Positions 46,430 through 58,559 of a stretch of DNA of 64,000 nucleotides are shown one piece after another. Source of the stretch: Petaurus breviceps papuanus (Eukaryota > Chordata > Mammalia > Diprotodontia > Petauridae); NCBI GenBank assembly GCA_028583685.1, contig JAMXIF010001253.1, positions 78,767,079 to 78,831,078 of the forward strand. The letters are read 5' to 3'. The number at the start of each line of letters is the position of its first letter. Positions within the stretch are counted from its first letter, which is position 1. The translations under genes were made by a program, and so were the position numbers. Under the pieces are notes generated by a model. The model ran no database searches, was not told where the DNA came from, and was given only the letters and a program-made list of their open reading frames with translations.

Positions 46430-47600
46430 TTTTAAAGCCATATAAAACACACCTTTTGCCTCATGAAATTTAGAGCCTAGTAAAGATATATGGCAAATAT
46501 TCCTAAGAACAGCACAAAAATAAAACATGTCAAATGCTTCAGATAAACCTGAGCAAAAGGCCATGTGATGCCTAAGGAATGAAAATTACCATATAAGTGA
46601 AAGGATGCATTCATATAAGAAGTCATATTTGAATTAGGTCATAAAGGGTGATTTGACATTAAGATAAGGCAAGTATTCCAGCTATAGGAAACTGTGAACA
46701 AAGGTACAGAAGTGGGAGAATATCGTATATATAAAAGGAATTGGGATTCTTCTAGTCCAGAGGCAGGGAACCTGTAGCCTCAAAGTTACATGTGACCCAC
46801 TAACAGTTCCTCAAGTGCAGCCATTTGACTGAATCCAAACTTCACAGAACAAATTCCCTTACTGAAAAAGGATTTGTTCTGTAAAACTTGGACTCAGTTT
46901 CCTGTGGAAAGCTTAGTTTTCCAACTAAGCTAGAAAAGCTTAGTTTCTGTGGAAAGAATGTAATATGAAACAAAACAGGAAAGGTAGGGTAGCACCAAAT
47001 TATGGAAAGCTTTGAATGTCCAGAAGAGATATGTAGTGTTACTCAGTCAGTAATCAGGAAACCTTGAGGAATTTTGAGCAGAGGAGTGACATGTCCAAAC
47101 CTACATATGTGAAAAATACTTTTTCTGCATCATGAAGGATGTTTGTGAGGGGTTAGACAATTAAATAGGAATAACCTGATAGGTAATATAACAATTCAGG
47201 GAGCTGATGGTGGGAACCTGTACTTCAGTTGGTGAAAGCGTGAATGAAGAATAGAGACTACACACAAGAATATAGCAGAGGTAGAATTAATAGGACTTTT
47301 AACTGAATGGAAAGGACAAAAAAAAACAGAGGAGATATAAAAATAACACCAAAATGTTTTAAAATGAGACACAGATCAATAGTGTGGTACCACTTACAGA
47401 AAATAGTGAAGCCAGAAAGAACAGCATAGTGAGTGGAAAAATATGTGTGTTTGAGGTGCTGGTAGAACTCCAGTGTGAGAAGATGGGCATCTGTAAGCAA
47501 GATAGAAGAGATGATGGAGGTGGAGCTGTGAATTTAGGAGTTATCTGCATCTGCTTTGGGGTTGGAGGTGGAGGGACAGTAAGAAAACTAGTATAGCACA
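46430..47600 (-). repeat. LINE-2 relic, about 1 kb, interrupted by a hAT element
   Basis: Reverse-complement LINE-2 landmarks in order: TTTTGCCTCATGAAATTTAG; GAAGTCATATTTGAATTAGG; GGAAACTGTGAACAAAGGTA; then, past the hAT element, GGAAAGCTTTGAATGTCCAG, TTTTGAGCAGAGGAGTGACA, TTGAGGTGCTGGTAGAACTC and AATTTAGGAGTTATCTGCAT. Ancient and diverged, but the order is convincing. Confidence 0.7.
46763..46915. mobile_element. palindromic nonautonomous hAT-type element (longer form, right end lost)
   Basis: GCAGGGAACCTGTAGCCTC, CAGTTCCTCAAGTGCAGCC and TTTGACTGAATCCAAACTTC, then a central hairpin (GAACAAATTCCCTT against AAAAAGGATTTGTTC). Its left arm matches the arms of 5464-5615. The right arm is mostly missing. 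Confidence 0.65.
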
Positions 47601-47720
47601 GTAGATATCATGAAGATCTGGGATCAAGATTCATCTCTGATACATACAAGAGCAAAGATCCTAAGCAAATCATTTAGCCTCTTAGTATTCTAATCAACTC
47701 TTTATTGCTATGAATTCCAG
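47600..47720 (+). repeat. MIR-type SINE
   Basis: AGCACAGTAGATATCATGAA, AAGATCTGGGATCAAGATTC and AAATCATTTAGCCTCTTAGT. Confidence 0.5.
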
Positions 47721-49866
47721 AGAAAGTGACAATTTGCATTGTTTGTCATCAGGAATTACCTATACCTGTGAAAGCATGGGTGCATTACTAGTCCCTGTCC
47801 CTAAATTGGGATGTAAGTTGAAGCAAGTGGAATGAATTTTAATGCCAAGTGAGAGAAATTGTCTCTAAACTTTAGGTAAAGATGAAATATGAGCTTATAT
47901 GAAGTATAACCCCAACTATTCTGACCCTCACTACCTAGAAGCCGGGTCAGTTAGATTTTTACTCCTCCCTTCAAGGTTATCTGGTTCCCCTTAAGGGTTC
48001 GGGGTGCATAGGTTCTTTTCCATTGGATTAGCCATCATTGATGGTATTCTTTCCATTGTAAAGTTATTTCCCCAGCATCTCAGTTCAATTTAACCATTTA
48101 ACATCAAAATATGTGATTCAAAAGGTATAATAACAAATATATAAACATACTACCCTCAATACATGGGAGAAATATTGCCCTCCCTTTTATACCTCATTCT
48201 CTGAGGAAGGGCAGATTAGTCTTATAGCTTAGTTTAGTTCTTATAGAACACAGTCCCAGTTTCAAGTCCAAATTACCCTCACCTTGAGTACTGGGCACCA
48301 TGGCTTCTTGGGGTTCCAATACATGACTAGCTGGCTATACTGCCCCTCCTGCAATCCTGGTTCCGAAGTTACCATAGTTTGAACTCCCAGGTCACACGGA
48401 GATTACCTACAACTTGAAACTCAGGGCAAACAACAAAGAATAGAAACAAACAGATTCATTTCTTAGAGTTGGGGTAAAAGAAAGGGAGAAGAAGAAATCA
48501 TATCCTTCCATTTTCAGAGACTAGTTCATGGCCCAAGCTGGGTGCAGCAGTGAGGAGTTATCAAAAAGACAGTAGCTGAAAGATAGCAGAAAAGAGTGAA
48601 CAACACAGTGTTGCCAGTTTTGAAGAAGCAGGATTCCAATTAAATGAGATGATTCTCACCCACAAGATATGGGATACAGAAGTCTCCATTTTAGGCAATC
48701 AAGACTCCTCAAAAGTACCTCCATGTTACCAAAATGGGTCATACCGAGACTACCCTAGGTTAAACAAGCAAACATCAATATCTAAAGCAGGACCTCTTTG
48801 GCAATCAGGGTGAAGTCTTTTAAGAATAATGTTTTTAAATGCATAAAATAAAATGCATAAGATCACAAAGAAAACCAATCAAATTTAAATAAAATTATAT
48901 ATATTTTTTGCATCAAAGTTTGCCTAAATTTTAAATCCATGCACAAGGAATCATCTGGAGAGTTCATTGACCTCAAGTTAAGTACCCCAGGTCTAAAGTG
49001 AAATATAAATGAAGAACAAGCTGAAAAATAAGTTAATTATAACCTTATTGTAATAGATATTTTACTACAGTGAAGCTCAGTAGGAAATTGTATTTGTAGG
49101 AAATAAGGGGGTAGGTTGTACCACACAGATTTTTCAATTCTTAGTCTCCTATATCAGCAAATTTCTGCTACTTACTTATATCCCCTATCAGATATATGCA
49201 AATACATGCTTAGCACAAATGGTGACTTTTCCCTATGCCTTGAAGCTCTCCAACAGCATATATCTTGCAGAGGCAGTTGGAAGACAAGTGAAAGTGAGAG
49301 GACAAGGAATAAAGGCTTGGGAGCAGACATTAGATGATATAGGACAGGATGAAGATATTGGAATATGAAAGCAAAAATAAAGTGGGTATAGACATAATGT
49401 GAAAGGGAATCAGTTATACTTTGCAAACATCATTGTTGAATATTTTCATTATTTTTAAAACAGCTTACCAAACATCTTGACATAAACAAAATTCACATTA
49501 ATTCATTAGCACTAAGTCCTATGCTTATTAGCCTAATATTTCCAGGGCTATAGAAGATGCTTGGAGTCAACATGTAATTGAATTCTGTCTCAATTCTCAC
49601 TAGAGTGTTCAGTGACCAGTCTGGTATATGAATATTGATGTCAAGTTCTGGCGAGAAAATATAAAGGAAAGCTGTTGCACTCAATCTCATGCTGTGGGTA
49701 ATATTATAAGTTACTGCTTTGGATAATTAATCAACTTCCAATAATACAATCTTACATGTCTCCATCTATGGGTCAAAGGTTAAAAAACATAGGAGACCTA
49801 AAAGTGTTTAATATGCAAGTGTAGCAAGACACTTTCTTTTTCTATTGTTAAACTTTAAACTTCTTT
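47721..49866. other. unassigned intergenic sequence
   Basis: No gene recognised. The moderately GC-rich block 47930-48770 may be an undefined interspersed repeat but matches nothing I can name. Small frames near 49116-49690 lack motifs. Confidence 0.3.
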
Positions 49867-50439
49867 TATTTTTATTTTTTTCCTACTTAGAATTTTATTT
49901 CCCCTTACATGCAAAAACAATTTTAACTTATGTTTTTAAAACTTTGAGTTCTAAATTCTCTCCCTTTTGCCTTCCCCACTTCCCCTCATTGAGAAGGCAA
50001 GCAATTTGATATGTTATACACATGTAGTTGTGCAAAACATTTCTGTAATAGTCATAAGAGAAAACATTCATCAAGAAGTCAAGAAAAATAAAGCGAATTT
50101 TTTTTTAAAAAGTATGTGTCAAACTTGTATTCAGACACCATCAGTTCTTTCTATGGAGATGGATAGCATTTTTTATCATAAGTCCTTCATAGTTGTCTTG
50201 GATCATTATTTTGCTGAGATTAAGTTAAGTCATTCACAGTTAATCATCTTACAACATTGCTGTAACACTTACATAAAGTCTTTCCAGGTTTTTCTGAGAA
50301 TGCCCTGCTCATCATTTCTTATAGCACAATAGTATTCTATCACCATCACATACCACAATTTATTCAGCCATTCTCCAATTGATGGGCATCCTGCCAATTT
50401 TCAAGTCCCTGACACCAGAAAAGAACTGCTAAAAATATT

Positions 50440-50462
50440 TTTGTATATATATATATATATAT
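50440..50462. repeat. (TA)n microsatellite
   Basis: TA run in the LINE-1 ORF2 tail. Confidence 0.85.
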
Positions 50463-51759
50463 CCTTTCCCTTTTAGATTTTTTTCTCTTCTTCTAGGTCA
50501 AAGGGTAAGCATCATTTTATAGCCCTTTTGGCATAGATCCAAGTTGCTCTACAAAACAGCTGAATCACTTCACAACTCCAGCAAAAGTACATTTATGTCT
50601 CATTTTCCCCACATCCCTTCCACCATTTGCCATTTCCTATTAAACAGTCTAATATGTATGAGGTAGTACCTGAGACTTGTTTTAATTTGCATTTCTCCAA
50701 TCAACAATGAGAGCATTTTTTTCATATGACTATAGAAAGCTTTAATTACTTCATCTGAAACCTGATTGTATCTTTTGATCATTTATCAATTGGTGAATAG
50801 CTTTCATTTTTTATAAATTTGACTCGTCTAAATGTTTGAGAAATGAGACCTTTATAAGAGAAACTTGCTTCTTTTTTTCCCCACAGTTACTATTACTAAC
50901 TGTATTTCCCTCCAGCCTATTCCCTACTCCCTGTTTATTCTATTTTCTCTCTCCTTTCACCCTGTCCCTCCTCAAAAATTTTTTTTGTTTTTGACTATCC
51001 CCTCCCTTAATGTCACTTCCTTCTATCACCCTCCCCCTTCTCTTATTCTCTTTTCTACTTTCCTGTAGGGTAAGAGAGATTTCTATACACAACTGTGTGT
51101 GTATATTCCTTCTTCGAGCCAAATCTGATGAAAGTAGAGTTCACTCCCCTCCCCTCCATATACTCTCTTTCCCTCCACTGTAAAAGCCTGTTCTTACCTC
51201 TTTTATGTGAGATAATTTATCCCCATTCTATCTCTCCCTTTTCCTGTCTCCTGGTGCATTCCTCTCATCTCTTAATTAAATCTTTTAGATATTATCCCTT
51301 CTTATTCAACTCACACCTGTCCCCTTTGACTATAGATACTACTTCTATTTGCCCTAATAATGAGAAAGTTCTTATGAATTACAAGTATCATCTTTCCATG
51401 TAGGAATGCAAACAGTTTAATGAACCCCTTATGATTTCTCTTTCCTGTTTTATCTTTTTATGCTTCTCTTGAGTCTTGTATTTGAAAGTCAAATTTCCTA
51501 TTCAGCTCTGGTTTTTTCATCAGGAATACTTTAAAGTCCTCTGTTTCAATGAATGTCCATCTCTTTGCCTAAGAGATTATGCTCAATTTTGCTGGGTAGT
51601 TGATACCTGTTACTATAATAACTTTCTATGATCAGAGTATTTGTTGGTGGTGTTGTTTGCTGATTTCCCCAACCTCCTTCTTTACTTTTCACTTTATATG
51701 TTAAAGTTGGACTCTGCTCCCAGGGTGAAGGAAGGAAATACCAAACCAGGTTTTTTTTC

Positions 51760-51760
<1 letters not shown>

Positions 51761-51800
<40 letters not shown>
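51761..51800. repeat. (TG)n microsatellite
   Basis: About 20 TG units within the half-L1 ORF1/5'UTR region. Confidence 0.95.
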
Positions 51801-51806
<6 letters not shown>

Positions 51807-52449
51807 TTTCAGAGCTAATTCTGGGAGTCTGTAAGTTTTCAATTCTCCTAAAGTAGTATGATCTCAGGAGAGGTATATTTACTATTCTCCTGGCTATGCT
51901 CTAATCTATGAGTGACCACAAGATCTCTTTTCCTTCCCGGAATTATGACCAGAATCTCTGATTCCCTGTGGCCATATGTGTGCTAATAATCTTCCTCTCC
52001 TGAGAGTGAGACCCACTATTGTGACCCAGATACAATTATGGGCAATTCATCAGAGTCCTACACCCAATGCCAGTAAAGGGACCCCTGTAATCTCCTTCTG
52101 ACTTGCTGTCTAACCCCTTGCCATCTGTGGGATGAGAGTTCTGGAAGCCACCTCTGCTGACACTCCATCAGTCACTTCCAAGGCCTGTCGCTTGTTTACT
52201 TGGGTATGGTTTGCACTGGTCAACCTGCATTTGACTGTGCTCCACTCTTAACCCAGTTTGGTAGAGATTTTCTACAGACCTTTTGAATTATCTTGAACTG
52301 GAAAATTGTTTTTCCCTCTCCTTTTATGGGTTCTGCTGTTCTAGAATTCATTTTGAGGCATTATTAAAAGCTATTTGAAGGAAAATTTGGGAGAACTCAG
52401 GTGAGTTCCAGCCTTTTCTCTACTATCTTGTCTCTCTTGAGTCATCTCT

Positions 52450-52600
52450 TCTAAATTTCTCATTTTACAGATAAGGAAACCCTAGAGATTTAATATGATT
52501 TGACTTGAAACATTTAAGCCATAAGTGTCAGAGACAAGATTCAAACCAAAGTTTTCCCATTTGCAGAGTAGAGGATTCTTCTATACAGTGTTGTCCCCCT
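52450..52600 (-). repeat. MIR-type SINE
   Basis: TTCTCATTTTACAGATAAGG, TTGACTTGAAACATTTAAGC, AGACAAGATTCAAACCAAAG and AGAGGATTCTTCTATACAGT. Confidence 0.6.
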
Positions 52601-54598
52601 TTTAAACTGTTTCTATGGACCTTCTATAGAAAGGCTGGAAATCCTGGTGATGGTGTTCTTTGCTCATTCATTCAAATACTTTTGAAATACCAGCTTGTGT
52701 AGCAATATTTGTTATGATGGGGTTTGGCTTTAGGTAACACAGATTTGGATTCAGTGTTGAAATACTGAATAGATTGTTACAGAAGATAGCATGGAAATAG
52801 TAACTTAGAAGTAATTTTTTAGAAGTGAAATAACATATATAGCTTGATTGATGTAAGAAGTTTATTAAAAGATTCCAAATATTTGTAATGTAAATCTTCA
52901 ATTATTTATAAAATGGTGAATCATATACACCCAAATTTTAACCTATTGTAAAAATAATTTTTAAAATTGTCAATCAGTTTTGGGGAAAATTCTTAATTAA
53001 AGCAGTGGTAAATATATATCATACTGTTTGGGAAACAGTTTTAAATTCCCTTCAGGGAGCACTTTGGAATCATGGTGAGGGTCCAGGTTTTGGCAATCTT
53101 GCGTTCTATTCTGTAGCTGCTCTTTTGATTTTACAAAGTATAATTAAATTGGTCCTCAATTCATTTTTGTTTGGGGAAGGGTAGGGTGGTATAGCGTATT
53201 TTTCTCATGATTTCTCCTGCTGGGATTGAAATCTAGTCTCTGATTGTGGTCCCTTGGGTTAAAATGTATTCCTATTGTTTCAATGCTTCCTCCTGCTTTT
53301 TTTTTTTTAATAAACACATAGGATTACAAAAGACTAGCTAAGGAAATTTTGGAGAAACTTTTAAATTGCAATTATTCCTTCCACATTCAAACCTGCTAGT
53401 CTATCTATAAAACTAGCATGTCCTTCTACATTTTTCATTTATTCCCTCCGCATCCCAAAACATGTATTTTTCACAGAAAATGAGAGAGTAAGACATCTAT
53501 ACCCTTGTAAAAGTGTTAGAGAAAGAATGACTTTTCCTTGTCTACCATATCCAGTCCCCCAACACACACATACCCCAAAAGTTGAAACTTTCAGTCACTA
53601 TGAAAAATTAGCTATGGCCTTCTGGAAAGGATGCTTTCAACTTTATCATGTAAGATATTTGTGCCTAAATAATAGGAATTTCAAGCCCAGTAGGTATCTT
53701 TTCTAAGGAGATATTCCTTTTGAGCACTTTAATTAACATGCAAACCTACTCCTGCCTCCACCCTGCCATTGTATGGAGCTCACTCTGTCCTTCCACCCAC
53801 TTCTCCACTCAACCACTACTTATCCAGTCTCTCATAGCTTCAAACTTTCCTCCCCCTTCCTTGCTCTGTAGCACCAATCCCCACTTTTACTTAAACCCTT
53901 GAACAATTTCAGCTCAACTTTTCTTTGCCATTTTTCAGCATTAAAAAATAATCTTCATTTCAGTGATTTTAAATGTTAAGGATAGTTTCATACTTTTGGA
54001 TGTATGATATTGCAAAATAAAGAGTAAAATAACTTCATCCTTGCTGGATATAATATCTTGTATACACAGAGTATTTTTCAATGAGAAGTTAAAAGGAAAT
54101 GAAGAATGTAGACATAGATTTGACAGGATGAATTTGAGCTTTAGACTTGACTGACATGAAACACTTCATTTCCACCAAGAGTGATTTTAGATGTTATTGG
54201 AAATTCTCTGAATTTCACTCAGGTTAAACATCCATTCTACTTTTACAGAGCACTGAAAAGTGCATTTTAAAAAATCCTGATCTCACTCAAATTTAACTTG
54301 GTTGTAGTAGCTAAATTCTACACAATGGGGCCTCTATCAGATCTGTACTAGAAATAAAGCAGCCATTTATACATCTAAGTGCCCTGCTCATTAGCACTAA
54401 AGCTTTTACTTCCTCTATTTCCTGCTTCACTGGTTTGCCCTCCTTAGACCACCTGGTGTCTGCTTTGCAACCCCTTCCCAATTGCTTGCCATCTTTGTGC
54501 CAGAATTAGTGAAGATACATGAATAGCCACACTTGTACTATAGCTCAGAACTCCCAAACTTATTACAACATTAAAAGAGGTATACATAGAAAGAGGCG
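52601..54598. other. unassigned intergenic sequence
   Basis: AT-rich, no gene or clear repeat. A C-rich run at 53740-53900 has no family match. Confidence 0.35.
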
Positions 54599-54599
54599 T

Positions 54600-55768
54600 G
54601 GGTATAAGTTGTTGACTTTGATGTAATGATGAAAAATTTAATGAAATGGCAAAAAGGGATTGCTCTTAGAGAAGAGGAAAGGAGACAGACAAGGGTTAAT
54701 TCCATCACATGAAGAGGCACAAAGACCTACCACAGTAGAACAAAGGAAGGGAGGTAGGTGAGCATTGTTTGAAACTTACTCTCATCAGATTTGGCTCAAA
54801 GAGGGAATAACATACTCAGGTATAGAAATCTATATTATCTTTTGGAAGTAGGAAGGAAAAGGTGAAAGAAAAGGGAGGGGAATGGATAGAAGGGAGGGAA
54901 GATTGAGGGAGGTGGTGGTCAAAAGCAAAACTCCAGTGATGAGGGAAAGGAAGAAAGGAGAAAGGCATAAACAGGGAGGAAAATAGGATAGAGAGGAAGA
55001 CACAGATAGTAATCATGTCAGTGAATGTGAATAGAATGATATCTCCCCCAAAAAAAACCAGAAGCAAAAAGTGGATTAAAAACCATAATCCTACACTATG
55101 TCATTTACAAGAAAAACATCTGAAGTAGAGGAATACATACAGAATAAAGGTAAAAGGCTGGAGCAGAATATATTGTGTTTCAGCTAAAGTAAAAAAAGCA
55201 GGGGTAGCAATCCTGATCTCAGACAAAACAAAAGCAAAATTAGATCTAATTAAAATTGATAAGGAAGGAAACTACATGCTGCTAAAAGGCACCATAGGCA
55301 ATGAAGTAATATTGTTATCAAGCATACATACACCAAGTGGCATATAGCATCCAGATTCTTAGAGGAGAAGTTAGGAGAGTTATAGGAAGAAATAGACAGC
55401 GAAACTATGCTAGTGGGGGACTTCAGTGTCTCTCTCACTGAACTAGGTAAATCTAACCACAAAATTAACATGAAAGAAGTTAAGGAAATGAATAGGATTT
55501 TAGAAAAGTTAGATATGGTAGACCTCTGGAGAAAATTGAATGGGGAGAGAAAGGACAATAACTTTTTCTCAGTGGTACATGACACATACACAGAAATTGA
55601 CCATGTATTGGGGCATTAAACACCTCACAATTCAATGCTGAAGGGCAGAAATATTAAATGCATCCTTTTCAGATCATGATGCAATAAAACTTACATGTAA
55701 TAAAAGGCCAATGAAAGATAGTGATAATTAATTGGACATTAAATAATGTTATCCTAAAGAATGAGTTG
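54600..55768 (+). mobile_element. LINE-1 internal fragment (linker and ORF2 endonuclease region)
   Basis: Starts in the ORF1-ORF2 linker (GGGATTGCTCTTAGAGAAGA) and runs into the ORF2 endonuclease part (GGATTAAAAACCATAATCCT, GCAATCCTGATCTCAGACAA, GGGGGACTTCAGTGTCTCTC, ACTTTTTCTCAGTGGTACAT). The 70-codon frame at 55407-55619 is its best-preserved piece. It stops at about 55768 in an AT-rich tract; both ends are truncated. Confidence 0.8.
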
Positions 55769-55769
55769 G

Positions 55770-56310
55770 TCATATATCTATCTATGTAGATATGGATATT
55801 GTGTGTGCATATAGATAGATACACATATATGTGGGTGTGTATGTGTAAATATGCATGTATATAGAGATATCTCCACATAGATAACTATATAGGTTTATCT
55901 ATTTAGCTGTATTTTTCTATCAACCTCTCTATAATAGAATATATATATTTATGTCCATATAAATATATATACACATGTATATAACTGTATCTATAGCTAC
56001 ATAGATCTATATATCTGTGTAGATATACTAATTTATTACATGCATATGTAGGTATACTTATATACAGTATATAGCTACATAATATATTCTATATGCTATA
56101 TATCTACATGTAGATGTGTTAATATATGCATTTATATTATATAAACAATATTTACATATACACATATATCTATATTAATATAGTAAATATAGATAAAAAT
56201 ATTTAAATAAAAATATCTATAGATAAATATATACATTTATGCAGGCAGATTTATAATTTATATATATATTCAGAGATATGTCTATAAATACTTAAATATG
56301 ACTAAATGGT
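55770..56310. repeat. AT-rich tract of degenerate TATC/TAGA/TATA units
   Basis: About 540 bp almost entirely of TATATC, TAGATA, CATATA and similar 4-6-mers, with no complex sequence. It begins exactly where the LINE-1 fragment ends, near a tetranucleotide-like GGTCATATATCTATC. Confidence 0.8.
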
Positions 56311-56545
56311 TAATTTTAAATAGGTTAAGAAATGACCAGGTTCTTAAAATATAATTTCCCTTTGTTTGAACATGTAGACACACATATGTTTATATGTGTG
56401 TATACATATATATGGAGAGAGAGAAATATAAGTGTATATGTATATACATTTACAAACAAAATCCTATTGGTGAGTGTAAAACCAATGACAAGTAACTCTC
56501 CTGAGGACTGCTACTTTGAATAATTTTAAGGATAAAATAGCACAG

Positions 56546-57465
56546 TGTAGTGAACCCCTTATCTATTCAGCAATAAACTAAAGCAAAACATTCAAAACAC
56601 TAAAGCACAACATTCACAACAACATAACATAACTTATTACTGAGGTGGCCACATAGTCTTAGACAAAACATATTATTCAGTAAGTTACAATCTCTTTAAT
56701 CAATATAGAGTACCCTAGTCAAGTCTTCTTTCATCTTGACTCCAGGCTGGCTTCAAGTCATCCTTAAGCCAATCATTCTTAAGGGGTAGTGGAAAGTACA
56801 AAGGTCATCTACCCCTAGGTCACAGTAAGTCACAATCTCATCAATAAATACATAATGCCCAAATAAAGTTCTCTTTCATTTTGACATGAGGCTGGTTTCC
56901 AAACCCCATGGCTCCTCCTCCATGGGCTGACTGCTCCCAGTTCTTGCCTGGATACACAAGTGAGCAAGTCTTCCTGCTCTTGCTGGACTCACATGTAGTC
57001 AGCTCTCTGCTCTTGTTTCATATGGACTGCTCCACTCCAAGCCCTTTGTAGTTTCTGTTTCTAGGAAGACAAAGCTTAAGAGAGCTACAATATTAACACA
57101 CGTTACTGGTGCTATCATCTCAATTCACTTTCTGTCTGAGAAATCAATACAGAACAACAGACAGGACTTCTTTCTGAGAAATCAACACAACAAGACTTCT
57201 ATCTAAGAAATCAAAATAAACTGACAGGACTTCTATCTGAGAAATCAACACAGACAGACAGCCTACATCACAAACATTCCTTCTCTCAGTTCTGCTTGGT
57301 CCCATTCATGCTCAAGCTTCTATCTGCTCTACTCCTTCCTCTTCCACCCTTCCCATTCTGCTCTTTTGGCAAACTCCTGCCACCATGGACTCCATGTGAT
57401 GATATTAGACCTATTAAGGGCAGGGAAGATCTCCAAACTCCCTTAGGTCTATTAAGGGTAATACA
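56546..57465 (-). mobile_element. probable retroviral LTR with internal tandem repeats, minus strand
   Basis: Mixed-complexity block with two features common in LTRs: a duplicated ~80-bp segment (about 56680-56760 and 56825-56905, both containing CTTTCAT, TTGAC and GGCTGG in order) and a minisatellite (57135-57264). Near its right end, GGGCAGGGAAGATCTCC resembles the LTR at 32715-33250 (GGGAAGGGAAGATCTTT), suggesting related families. Ends TG...ACA are tentative, no target duplication is seen and no viral gene is attached. A fossil. Confidence 0.4.
57135..57264. repeat. minisatellite, four units of about 29-38 bp
   Basis: Units begin TCT(G/A)AGAAATCAA at 57135, 57173, 57202 and 57236, and most contain GACAGGACTTCT or a shortened form. 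Confidence 0.85.
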
Positions 57466-57814
57466 AATGTATACTGTTACCAGCAAAGACTTGACACAAT
57501 CAAAAGCAAGACTCAAAGGCACTTAAAAAAAGCTGAAACAAGCCGAAAAGTACTACTTTGCTTGCCATTACAGTGAGCTAACAAAAATATGCTTTAGAAA
57601 AATATTGTGTATATGTATAGTGCATATAAATATGAAAAAATATTGTTTATATTTTGAGAAAAATCTAATTATGCTAATTATTGGTTACATAGACAAATAA
57701 AACTATTTTAGGGTCTATAAGTAGAATAAAATACAGAGATATACCTACAGTGTGATGACTAAGATTTTTTCCCACAATGCTTACCATAACAAACAACTGA
57801 AAAGATATATTCTA

Positions 57815-57968
57815 GGGGCGGCCAGGTGGCTCAGCAAGTAAGAGCATCAGCTCTAGTGTTGGGATGACCTGGATCAAATTCGGGCTCAGATACTTAGCAC
57901 CACACCCAGAAATCACTGGCCTTGTAATCTTGAGCAAGTTACTTAACCCGGATTGCTTTAAAAAAAAA
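57815..57968 (+). mobile_element. marsupial tRNA-derived SINE, type B, young copy
   Basis: GGGGCGGCCAGGTGGCTCAG head, GGGCTCAGATACTTAGCACC, GAGCAAGTTACTTAACCCGG, then a pure A-run. Flanked by a perfect 15-bp duplication AAAAGATATATTCTA (57800-57814 and 57969-57983). Confidence 0.95.
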
Positions 57969-58559
57969 AAAAGATATATTCTAACATGCCGAAACAACCC
58001 ACCTATCTATATATCTCATCCATGATATCAAATACTCAAATGAATGTGTGATCTCATTGGTTCCACAGTTCCTTCCATGGATGCAGCTCACAATCTATCC
58101 ATACCTGCCAGTGATCTGCTGCTTTTGCCCTTGCCCTCCAAAAAGTTCTTTCCAGAGGCTTCTCCAACAAAGTGGAGGTTTTATTTCTGCTCCACATCTT
58201 GATAATCCCAGTTATTTTTGCTTTCTAGTTATCATCCCACATTCTTGCCTTGTGAACAATCTACCTTCTTTTTATATACAATTGCTCAATGATGTCCATC
58301 ATTCACGTTCCTTGCTTGTTTTATTTTGCAACCTTCTTATTCCCACCATTAAGCACCTCACTTTCTTTAGTTATCTTTTCTGCAATGTAACAAGCTTTTG
58401 GAGGTGGATTTCTATAGTCATATCTTCGAGGACGTATGAGCTGATTGGAAACGTAGTTCAGTGTTGTTTCTTCCCAATTTGGAAAGAACTGAAGCAATGC
58501 TACAAACTCTGAGTCAAACATGGTTGTGGCAACAAGAGTAAGGCATTTGGGATGGTGGC

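Larger units (their letters stand above)
49868..52437 (-). mobile_element. half-L1-like LINE-1 (ORF2-deleted), minus strand, second copy
   Basis: Same layout as 40545-45620: 3' UTR (TTTGAGTTCTAAATTCTCTC), ORF2 tail, junction at about 50865-50900, linker (51000-51500), shortened ORF1 region, and 5' UTR ending in CTACTATCTTGTCTCTC, the reverse of a LINE-1 5' start. About 2.6 kb; a TG repeat lies inside at 51761-51800. Not coding. Confidence 0.78.

Noticed and set aside
47930-48770. Moderately GC-rich block as another LTR
   Set aside because: No TG/CA ends, no signal pair and no similarity to the other LTRs could be shown.
40545-52437. The two similar half-L1 copies as a segmental duplication
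   Set aside because: Their flanks differ (nested LINE-1 and unassigned sequence against LINE-2/MIR), so two insertions of one family fit better.
58048-58512. 154-codon plus-strand frame, the longest in the window
   Set aside because: Lies at the start of a LINE-2 relic; composition is hydrophobic and C/T-driven, with no signal or domain I recognise.
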